From NCBI GenBank assembly GCA_045531285.1, contig JAZSDT010000164.1, forward strand, positions 1 to 5,726: a DNA stretch of 5,726 bases. The letters run 5' to 3'. The notes under the pieces were generated by a model. It searched no databases and was not told the origin of the DNA. It saw only the letters and a program-made list of their open reading frames with translations. Position 1 is the stretch's first letter; each line of letters opens with the position of its first letter. This DNA is from RGIG6353 sp045531285 (lineage in GTDB: Bacteria; Bacillota; Clostridia; Oscillospirales; SIG627). The translations under genes were made by a program, and so were the position numbers. Shown in pieces: positions 1 through 4,985 of the stretch.

Positions 1-156
1 ATTTATGTTGACATATCGACAAAAAACATTCATAATATTAGTATGACATATTTGTCGCTCGGAATGAGTGATGATTATACAATAGCCATAGAAGAAGGAG
101 CCAATCTTGTAAGAGTAGGAAGTTCTATTTTTGGCAAAAGAAATTATAACAAATAA
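1..156 (+). CDS. yggS: YggS/YlmE-family PLP homeostasis protein, C-terminal fragment (5' end outside window)
   Basis: This is an open frame from base 1 to a TAA at 154-156, giving the last 51 residues of a protein that begins upstream. The visible tail carries the C-terminal signature of the YggS/PROSC family: LSLGMSDDYTIAIEEGAN followed by LVRVGSSIFGKR. It corresponds to the family pattern SMGMSxD...AI..G.t.VRiG..IFG.R, whose Ser and Gly residues help hold the cofactor phosphate. Members have an alanine-racemase-like barrel that binds pyridoxal 5'-phosphate. They act in the cytoplasm to keep PLP and amino-acid/keto-acid pools balanced, without a proven catalytic reaction. In Firmicutes the gene (ylmE in Bacillus) commonly sits directly before sepF, as it does here with a 29-nt gap. 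The PLP-binding lysine lies outside the window, so integrity of the whole gene cannot be judged. Confidence 0.93.
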   Translation: MYVDISTKNIHNISMTYLSLGMSDDYTIAIEEGANLVRVGSSIFGKRNYNK

Positions 157-185
157 AAAGATTTTTAAATTTATGGAGGATCACT

Positions 186-614
186 ATGTCTTTTAAGGAA
201 AAATTCGAAAAAATATTTTACGGTAGCGAAGCTTCCGAGTACGCTAACGATATTGAAGAGAATGAGGACGATTTCTACGGTTCCGAACCTGCCGAGGACG
301 TTCAGGAAAAACCTTCTCGCGTGTCAAACGTAAGTGTATCAACAGGTGCTTCAATAGAAATGAAGGTGGTAAAGCCCGATAGTATTGAAGCCGTTGGTCC
401 AATAGCCGACCAGCTTCTTGACAGAAAAACAATTCTTCTCAATCTCGAAGATACAAATAAAGAAACTGCTCGCAGACTCATCGACTTTCTTCACGGTGTT
501 GCTTATGCTATAGGCGGTAACCTTAAAAAAGTCGCAAATTGCACCTACGTAATTACTCCCAGTAACGTTGATATTTCCGGCGAACAGCTTAAGGACGCAA
601 AAGATTTCGAATAA
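186..614 (+). CDS. sepF: Cell division protein SepF
   Basis: 142 residues, close to the usual 140-150. SepF anchors FtsZ filaments to the cytoplasmic membrane and helps septum formation. In Gram-positives it can overlap in role with FtsA. The N-terminus MSFKEKFEKIFYG matches the short amphipathic membrane-targeting helix of the family. Residues about 15-55 form an acidic, Ser/Pro-rich flexible linker. Residues about 57-136 are the compact SepF domain, with LLDRKTILLNLEDTNKE, a helix around RRLIDFLHGVAYAIGG (97-111), and the closing strand TYVITPSNVDI (120-130). The ATG is supported by GGAGGA at 175-180 with a 5-nt spacer. An oddity is that FYGSE occurs twice, at residues 11-15 and 30-34, each followed by an acidic stretch. 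The gene lies between yggS and ylmG as in Bacillus and many Clostridia. The TAA stop is in the same reading frame as the next gene. Confidence 0.96.
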   Translation: MSFKEKFEKIFYGSEASEYANDIEENEDDFYGSEPAEDVQEKPSRVSNVSVSTGASIEMKVVKPDSIEAVGPIADQLLDRKTILLNLEDTNKETARRLIDFLHGVAYAIGGNLKKVANCTYVITPSNVDISGEQLKDAKDFE

Positions 615-620
615 TTTGAA

Positions 621-902
621 TTGATAGTTTTTTCAATATTTTTGCACAGGATTATCAAAGTTTACATAGGTGTCGTTCAGGTATCTATGATTGTTAGAAT
701 AGTTCTGTCAAGTATCCCTTGCGAAAAGCTTGTGATACTTGACAGGCTTTGCTATGCTTTCACGGAAATTTATGTTTTCCCGCTCAGAAATATTTTAGCA
801 AAAAAGAAATTCTTCTACAACGTTTCAATTGATTTTTCATATATTTTTGTGTCATTACTTCTTGCGATAACCGTGAGCATAGTAGACTTTTTATGCGTAT
901 AA
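621..902 (+). CDS. ylmG: YlmG/YggT-family small membrane protein (divergent)
   Basis: 93 residues, the usual size for a single YGGT-domain protein. Two hydrophobic segments are visible, about residues 11-33 and 70-91, joined by a basic loop containing LRNILAKKK. The core IVRIVLSSIP (25-33), TEIYVFPLRNIL (48-59) and SIDFSYIFV (69-77) follow the family pattern: R.iLSW.P, tePyL.P.R..iP and lDlSPi. Several usually conserved residues differ: Trp after the LS is Ser, the Pro of the EP pair is Ile, and the Pro of SP is Tyr. Assignment therefore rests on pattern, length and position after sepF. YlmG proteins are linked genetically to division and membrane organisation; their biochemical role is unclear. 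The start is TTG at 621, 6 nt after the sepF stop. An in-frame stop at 612-614 limits the choice of start. There is no good Shine-Dalgarno next to it, so translation is probably coupled to sepF. A perfect inverted repeat lies inside the gene at 705-745. Confidence 0.82.
   Translation: MIVFSIFLHRIIKVYIGVVQVSMIVRIVLSSIPCEKLVILDRLCYAFTEIYVFPLRNILAKKKFFYNVSIDFSYIFVSLLLAITVSIVDFLCV
705..745. repeat. Perfect 12-bp inverted repeat inside ylmG
   Basis: The left arm CTGTCAAGTATC (705-716) and right arm GATACTTGACAG (734-745) are exact reverse complements separated by a 17-nt spacer (717-733). In the mRNA this would be a 12-bp stem, with a possible further U-G pair at 704/746 and a small CUU/AAG pairing inside the loop. 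It spans codons 29-42 of ylmG. No T-run follows on either strand, so it is not a normal intrinsic terminator. The function is unknown. Confidence 0.85.
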
Positions 903-918
903 CCGAAAGGAAAATTAA

Positions 919-1473
919 ATGATAGCACCGCACGAATTAAAAAATAAAGTTTTCAACAAGGCTGTCAGAGGCTATAACTGTTCTGAAGTTGAAGAGTATA
1001 TTGAATTTTTGCTCGATCAATATACTGAGTTGTATAGAGAAAACTCTGACTTAAAAAACGAGTTACACATGACGAAAGTAAAATACAGTGAGCTTCACAA
1101 TGATGAGGATTCAATCAGAGCAGTCATCGTTAAGGCTCAGAAGCTCGGTGAAAGTATTGTTCAGCAAGCAAAAAACGAAGCAGCAAATATCATCAACTCA
1201 GCTAAGGATAAATGCCAAGACAAGATCAACGAAGCGGAACGAAAAGTATCGGAGAGCCAGAGCGAAATAGAAAAAGTAAAGCTTGTTGCTGATGAATATA
1301 GAAATAAACTTTACAATCAGTATCTTGAGCATATCAAATTGCTCAAAAATATGGACCTTCAGTTTTCTCTTCCGGCAGAAAACGACATACGAAATCAAGT
1401 TAACGAGCAGATTGATAAGGAAACTGAAGAAGCCAAAGATAAAATCAATTCAACAACTTCTTCCAATCAGTAA
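919..1473 (+). CDS. divIVA: DivIVA-domain cell division/polarity protein
   Basis: 184 residues, in the normal range. DivIVA assembles on negatively curved membrane at septa and poles and recruits division-site or polarity partners. The N-terminal lipid-binding domain, residues about 2-40, reads HELKNKVFNKAVRGYNCSEV and then EEYIEFLLDQY, the family pattern I.NK.F.r..RGYd.deVd.fl. From about residue 38 to 145 the protein is a highly charged coiled coil, with the typical AQKLGESIVQQAKNEAANII segment at 73-92 and a second helical block ending near LEHIKLLKNM. The tail (154-184) is polar and probably disordered. The Phe that inserts into lipid in Bacillus DivIVA (Phe17) aligns with Val16 here, while the next Arg is kept (Arg17). 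The ATG is preceded by AAAGGA at 906-911 with a 7-nt spacer. The gene follows ylmG by 16 nt; the S4-domain gene ylmH that often stands between them is absent. Confidence 0.94.
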   Translation: MIAPHELKNKVFNKAVRGYNCSEVEEYIEFLLDQYTELYRENSDLKNELHMTKVKYSELHNDEDSIRAVIVKAQKLGESIVQQAKNEAANIINSAKDKCQDKINEAERKVSESQSEIEKVKLVADEYRNKLYNQYLEHIKLLKNMDLQFSLPAENDIRNQVNEQIDKETEEAKDKINSTTSSNQ

Positions 1474-1484
1474 AGGAACGAGGA

Positions 1485-1955
1485 ATGTTTGTCGGAATAA
1501 TTGTCGTTTCTGTTGTTTTGCTTGATATTTTAACAAAATATCTTACCGTGCAGCTTTTACTGCCTTTGGGACATGATGTTGTTTTTATACCTCACGTAAT
1601 TGATTTTTCTTACGTAGAAAACAGGGGAGCGGCTTTCGGTATGTTTGCCGACAGTCGCTGGGTATTTATGCTTCTCTCGGTAGTTCTTATGTTTGCTTTG
1701 GTGATGTTTATGAAGTTTTCGAAAATCAATCACCCGTTATTTCTTATTTCCGTCGCGATGATTTTGGGCGGCGGTGCAGGAAATATGATAGATAGAGTTT
1801 TTTTAGGCTACGTAGTGGATTTTATAAAAACCACGTTTATCGATTTTCCTGTGTTCAATATAGCTGACTGTGCTGTTGTAATAGGCACATGCTTACTTGC
1901 TGTATATATTGTTTTCTTTGATAAAAATATGAATAATAAAACGGACGGTAATTAA
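1485..1955 (+). CDS. lspA: Lipoprotein signal peptidase (signal peptidase II)
   Basis: 156 residues, the standard length. LspA is an integral membrane aspartyl protease that removes the signal peptide from prolipoproteins after Lgt has lipidated the lipobox Cys. All family blocks are present: an N-terminal membrane segment with Asp14 in LDILTK, VENRGAAFG (44-52), GGGAGNMIDRV (95-105), VVDFI (110-114) and FNIADC (124-129). Alignment by motif to solved LspA structures makes Asp112 and Asp128 the catalytic pair. Asn46, Asn100, Asp103, Arg104 and Asn125 are the conserved active-site surround. Four membrane helices can be drawn, at about 1-22, 57-76, 84-103 and 128-146. The Shine-Dalgarno AAGGA (1473-1477) overlaps the last base of the divIVA stop codon, with a 7-nt spacer to the ATG, so the two genes are tightly linked. 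The next gene starts 1 nt after the stop, the common lspA-rluD pairing of Firmicutes. Confidence 0.97.
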   Translation: MFVGIIVVSVVLLDILTKYLTVQLLLPLGHDVVFIPHVIDFSYVENRGAAFGMFADSRWVFMLLSVVLMFALVMFMKFSKINHPLFLISVAMILGGGAGNMIDRVFLGYVVDFIKTTFIDFPVFNIADCAVVIGTCLLAVYIVFFDKNMNNKTDGN

Positions 1956-1956
1956 G

Positions 1957-2904
1957 TTGACTTTTTTTGAATGCGATAACGCTGAGTATCTTATTCCCGA
2001 AGAGTGCGGTGAAAGACTCGACGTATACGTGTCGAACAGTCTGGCACTGTCACGTTCCAGGGTTATTTCTCTTATTTCAGATGGATATATTAAGGTTTGC
2101 GGAGAAACAAAAAAGAAAAATTATCTTACAAAATCAGGGGACGTAATTGAGGTTTCGATTCCAACTCCCGTTGAATACGACGTTAAACCCGAAGATATAG
2201 ACATCGATATCGTTTACGAAGACTCAGATCTTCTTGTAGTAAATAAGCCGCGAGGTATGGTTGTACATCCGGCTGCAGGCCACCATACCGGAACTCTTGT
2301 AAACGCTTTGATGTATAGAATCGGTGATTTATCATCAATAAACGGAGTTGCTCGCCCGGGAATAGTACACAGAATAGATAAAAATACCAGTGGGCTTTTG
2401 CTTGTAGCAAAAAATGATAATGCGCATATTTCTCTTTCCCAACAGATAAAAGAACACTCTTTAGATCGTTTCTATGAGGCTATTGTGCATGGCACCCCCA
2501 GAACAGAAAAAGGTGACGTAAGCTTTTCTATAGGCAGAAGCAAGACAGACAGAAAAATGATGGCAGCTTATCCCGAAACGTGTAGTGACCCCGGGGTCAG
2601 AAACGCACTAACACATTACGAAGTGATCCAGGCGTATAATGGATTCTCACATTTGAAGCTAAAACTTGAAACAGGAAGAACACATCAGATTAGAGTTCAT
2701 ATGAAAGCAATCGGGCACCCTGTTGTCGGAGATGACGTTTATTGCTCATCTAAGTTAGAAAGCTTCGGATTGGAAGGTCAGTGCCTGCACGCAAGGGCAA
2801 TTGGTTTTATACACCCCACAACTAAGGAGCACCTGTATTTTGAAAGTGAATTGCCTGACTATTTTGTCAGTGTTATAAATAAACTTAAGACTAAATTTTC
2901 TTGA
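1957..2904 (+). CDS. rluD: RluA/RluD-family 23S rRNA pseudouridine synthase
   Basis: 315 residues, typical for the RluD subgroup. It isomerises specific uridines to pseudouridine, most likely in large-subunit rRNA. An S4 RNA-binding domain occupies about residues 16-68 (GERLDVYVSNSLALSRSRV, then LISDGYIKVCGE). The catalytic domain begins near 84 with IDIVYEDSDLLVVNKPRGMVVHP. The active-site loop GIVHRIDKNTSGLLLVAKND (135-154) places the catalytic Asp at 141. The second signature, ETGRTHQIRVHMKAIGHPVVGD, covers 238-259. The segment around 203-217 (AAYPETCSDPGVRN) is a slightly long loop between conserved strands. The start is TTG at 1957, one base after the lspA stop, with GGACGG at 1943-1948 as a weak ribosome site. 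No in-frame ATG fits the S4 domain, and the first nearby ATG (1971) is out of frame. The specific target uridines cannot be read from the sequence. The Bacillus homologue in this position is called ylyB. Confidence 0.94.
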   Translation: MTFFECDNAEYLIPEECGERLDVYVSNSLALSRSRVISLISDGYIKVCGETKKKNYLTKSGDVIEVSIPTPVEYDVKPEDIDIDIVYEDSDLLVVNKPRGMVVHPAAGHHTGTLVNALMYRIGDLSSINGVARPGIVHRIDKNTSGLLLVAKNDNAHISLSQQIKEHSLDRFYEAIVHGTPRTEKGDVSFSIGRSKTDRKMMAAYPETCSDPGVRNALTHYEVIQAYNGFSHLKLKLETGRTHQIRVHMKAIGHPVVGDDVYCSSKLESFGLEGQCLHARAIGFIHPTTKEHLYFESELPDYFVSVINKLKTKFS

Positions 2905-2926
2905 CTTATAAAACAGGAGGAATAAC

Positions 2927-3754
2927 ATGAACGAAAGTAAAAGAGAAGAATTGCGAGTAATTGCACAAAAAATCAGACTCGGTGCACTCGAATGCGTATA
3001 CTCGGCAAATTCAGGTCATCCCGGCGGATCACTGTCAGTTTCGGATATACTTGCATATTTGTATTTCGAAAAGATGAACGTTGATCCTGCGAATCCCAAA
3101 AAGGACGATAGAGACAGATTTGTGCTTTCTAAAGGACACACTGCACCCGCTTTGTACACTGCATTGGCATTAAAGGGATTTTTCTCAACTGACCTTCTTA
3201 AGACATTTAGAAAAGAAGGCAGCATTCTTCAAGGTCATCCTGATATGAAAAACGTGCCAGGTGTTGATATATCTACAGGTTCACTTGGTCTTGGCATTTC
3301 CAGCGCTTGCGGAATGGCTTTGTCCGCAAAAGCTTCCAACAAGAGCTACAGAGTTTACACCGTACTCGGAGACGGAGAACTTGAAGAGGGACAGGTATGG
3401 GAAGCAGCTATGTTTGCTGGTCACTACAAGCTCAACAATCTTACAGCTTTTGTTGACTTTAACGGACTTCAAATTGATGGTAAAATTACCGAAGTTATGA
3501 ATCCCACCCCTATAGACGAAAAATTCAAAGCATTCGGATGGAATGCAATTGTAATTAACGGTCATGATTTTAACGAAATAGAAGCAGCGGTAGAAGCGGC
3601 AGAAGTAACAAAGGATAAACCCACCGTTATCGTTTGCAAAACCGTTAAGGGCAAGGGCGTATCGTTCATGGAGGATCGTGCTGAATGGCACGGCTCGGCT
3701 CCAAATAAAGAGCAGTACGAAATTGCAGTAGCAGAAATCACTGCTACGATATAA
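2927..3754 (+). CDS. Transketolase, N-terminal (thiamine diphosphate-binding) subunit
   Basis: 275 residues, the usual length for the N-terminal half of a split transketolase. Together with the next gene product it moves two-carbon ketol units between sugar phosphates in the non-oxidative pentose phosphate pathway, in the cytoplasm. Visible landmarks are SGHPGGSLSVSDILAYLYF (29-47) with His31, DRFVLSKGHTAPALY (63-77) with His71, GHP (103-105), and GSLGLGISSACGMALSAK (118-135). The thiamine diphosphate/Mg motif starts at GDGELEEGQVWEA (148-160) and ends at FVDFNGLQIDG (175-185), giving Asp149 and Asn179 as metal ligands. The ATG has an excellent Shine-Dalgarno, AGGAGG (2915-2920), with a 6-nt spacer. 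It begins 22 nt after rluD, with no promoter or terminator between, so it appears to share the transcript of the division genes. The substrate range (general transketolase or a dedicated sugar route) is not shown by the sequence. Confidence 0.95.
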   Translation: MNESKREELRVIAQKIRLGALECVYSANSGHPGGSLSVSDILAYLYFEKMNVDPANPKKDDRDRFVLSKGHTAPALYTALALKGFFSTDLLKTFRKEGSILQGHPDMKNVPGVDISTGSLGLGISSACGMALSAKASNKSYRVYTVLGDGELEEGQVWEAAMFAGHYKLNNLTAFVDFNGLQIDGKITEVMNPTPIDEKFKAFGWNAIVINGHDFNEIEAAVEAAEVTKDKPTVIVCKTVKGKGVSFMEDRAEWHGSAPNKEQYEIAVAEITATI

Positions 3755-3770
3755 CAGGGGAGGGACAACA

Positions 3771-4727
3771 ATGAAATACGAAATAGGTTCTAAAATAGCA
3801 ACCAGAGAAGCATACGGAAATGCGCTTGCTGAATTTGGTGCAGAGTATGACATTTTAGTTTTCGATGCTGACCTTGCGGCATCTACAAAAACAGGAACTT
3901 TTAAAAAGAGTTTTCCTGACAGATTTTTTGATTGCGGTATAGCGGAAGGCAATATGATGGCAGTTGCTGCCGGAGTTGCTTCTACAGGAAAAATTCCTTT
4001 TGCAAGCAGTTTTGCAATGTTTGCCGCAGGAAGAGCGTATGAGCAAATAAGAAACTCCATTGGTTATCCTCATCTTAACGTAAAAATAGGTGCCACACAT
4101 GCCGGTATAACAGTCGGCGAAGACGGTGCGACACACCAGTGCAACGAAGATATTGCTTTAATGCGTACAATACCGGGAATGGTTATTATCAATCCAGCTG
4201 ATGCAGTTGAAGCAAGAGCTGCTGTTCTTGCAGCTATAAAGCACAACGGTCCGGTGTATCTCAGATTTGGCAGACTTGCAGTTCCTGTAATAAACGATTA
4301 TGATACATACGAATTAACCATAGGCAAAGGACAACTCCTTAAGGATGGCACAGACGTAACCATCATTGCAACAGGACTCGTGGTTAATGAGGCTATTGAA
4401 GCAGAAAAGATTCTCTCTTCTGAAGGAATTAATGCCAGAATTGTAAACATCCATACAATTAAGCCAATTGACAAAGATATAATTCTTGAATCGGCCGCAA
4501 AAACCGGAGCGATCGTAACAGCTGAAGAACACAGTGTTATCGGAGGCCTCGGAAGTGCTGTTTCGGACGTAGTAACCGAATCCGCGTCACCTGTTCCCGT
4601 TATTAAGGTTGGTATTCAGGATACATACGGAATGTCAGGAAAAGCTAACGATCTAATGCATACGTTCGGAATAGACGCTGAAACCATTGTTAAGCGCGCA
4701 AAAGATGCTATTGCACTCAAAAGATAG
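3771..4727 (+). CDS. Transketolase, C-terminal (pyrimidine-binding plus C-terminal domain) subunit
   Basis: 318 residues, the normal size for the partner half of a split transketolase. The pyrimidine-binding domain (about 5-170) contains FDADLAAS (31-38), the catalytic Glu59 in GIAEGNMM (56-63) that activates the thiamine aminopyrimidine, SSFAMFAAGRAYEQIRNS (79-96), and THAGITVGEDGATHQCNED (109-127), where the conserved His110 lies. NPADAVEARAAV and LRFGRLAVP close this domain. The C-terminal domain (about 185-310) has the expected nucleotide-binding-like fold, with TIIATGLVVNEAIEAEKIL and AEEHSVIGGLGSAVSDVV (251-268). The ATG follows a G-rich ribosome site, GGGGAGGG (3757-3764), with a 6-nt spacer. 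The gap to the N-subunit gene is only 16 nt, matching equimolar expression of the two chains. Dehydrogenase E1-beta and DXS share this fold, but the adjacent N-subunit with a GDGELEEGQ motif favours transketolase. A terminator follows 11 nt after the stop. Confidence 0.95.
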   Translation: MKYEIGSKIATREAYGNALAEFGAEYDILVFDADLAASTKTGTFKKSFPDRFFDCGIAEGNMMAVAAGVASTGKIPFASSFAMFAAGRAYEQIRNSIGYPHLNVKIGATHAGITVGEDGATHQCNEDIALMRTIPGMVIINPADAVEARAAVLAAIKHNGPVYLRFGRLAVPVINDYDTYELTIGKGQLLKDGTDVTIIATGLVVNEAIEAEKILSSEGINARIVNIHTIKPIDKDIILESAAKTGAIVTAEEHSVIGGLGSAVSDVVTESASPVPVIKVGIQDTYGMSGKANDLMHTFGIDAETIVKRAKDAIALKR

Positions 4728-4738
4728 TTTATGTTAAC

Positions 4739-4777
4739 AAAAGACGGCAGGCTTTATAAAAGCTTTTGCCGTCTTTT
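4739..4777 (+). terminator. Rho-independent terminator after the transketolase genes
   Basis: AAAAGACGGCA (4739-4749) pairs perfectly with TGCCGTCTTTT (4767-4777), an 11-bp stem. Inside it a second short hairpin, GCTTT (4751-4755) with AAAGC (4759-4763), can form. The descending arm ends in TTTT followed by ATATA, a short U-rich tail. It begins 11 nt after the tktC stop and probably ends the long division/transketolase transcript before the PEPCK unit. Confidence 0.88.
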
Positions 4778-4790
4778 ATATACGAACTAA

Positions 4791-4830
4791 ATTGTTAAAA
4801 TTTAGTATTTTCTGTTAAATTTTAAACAAT
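4791..4830. promoter_or_regulatory. AT-rich dyad with a Rex-like operator, upstream of the PEPCK promoter
   Basis: A long imperfect dyad is visible: 4791-4804 (ATTGTTAAAATTTA) is the reverse complement of 4816-4830 apart from one extra A. Within it, CTGTTAAATTTTAAACAA (4812-4829) agrees at 12 of 14 specified positions with the known Rex consensus TTGTTAANNNNTTAACAA. A further TTGTTAA half-site is at 4792-4798. It ends 15 nt before the -35 element. Rex is a repressor that senses the NADH/NAD+ ratio in many Gram-positives. Because the whole region is very AT-rich, chance agreement is a real possibility. Confidence 0.35.
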
Positions 4831-4844
4831 ATTATCAAATACAC

Positions 4845-4872
4845 TTGCAAAACTGAAAAGTTATGCTATAAT
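4845..4872 (+). promoter_or_regulatory. Sigma-A-type promoter with extended -10, driving PEPCK
   Basis: The -35 element TTGCAA (4845-4850) is separated by 16 bp from a perfect -10 TATAAT (4867-4872). The -10 is preceded by TG at 4864-4865, giving the extended form TGCTATAAT. A start near 4879-4880 would give a leader of about 105 nt. It is the only convincing promoter in the window and lies just beyond the terminator, so PEPCK should be transcribed separately from the genes before it. Confidence 0.8.
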
Positions 4873-4879
4873 ATAGATT

Positions 4880-4985
4880 GGGTTAGGTTTTAAGTATATA
4901 TGTTTTTTTACAATATTTTATCATCTGCACCAATTAATCGTTAATAATTATTTATTATAAATTCAAAGAAAGATAGGTAAGTGTT
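4880..4985 (+). other. Predicted 5' leader of the PEPCK mRNA; no gene or known riboswitch recognised
   Basis: This stretch is very AT-rich, with a T7 run (4903-4909) and a small palindrome ATTAA-TCG-TTAAT (4933-4945). It contains no open frame of note. I see no long GC-bearing stem, no recognisable riboswitch core and no terminator hairpin before the T-run. The ribosome site is modest: AGATAGGTAAG (4971-4981), with AGGT at 4975-4978, 7 nt before the ATG. Confidence 0.5.

Noticed and set aside
705..745. Inverted repeat in ylmG read as an intrinsic terminator
   Set aside because: Neither strand has a T-run after the stem, and the repeat lies inside an intact coding frame.
1957..1973. ATG at 1971 as the rluD start
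   Set aside because: It is out of frame with the S4 and catalytic domains; the in-frame TTG at 1957 is needed for the intact N-terminus.
2901..2929. TTGACT near the end of rluD as a -35 box for a transketolase promoter
   Set aside because: At 16-18 bp downstream there is no TATAAT-like element, only the start-codon region, so this is not a credible promoter.
3281..4060. Long minus-strand open frame (259 codons)
   Set aside because: It lies antisense across both transketolase genes and their gap, whose + strand products are highly conserved and have good ribosome sites. The predicted peptide shows no recognisable family and its start lacks a Shine-Dalgarno.
4731..4740. ATGTTAACAA before the terminator as another Rex half-site
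   Set aside because: It contains a single TTAACAA half in AT-rich DNA, belongs to the 3' end of the previous unit, and has no partner half at the right spacing.
4903..4909. T7 run in the PEPCK leader as an attenuator or riboswitch terminator
   Set aside because: No stable hairpin precedes it; the region upstream is AT-only and I could find no alternative pairing.
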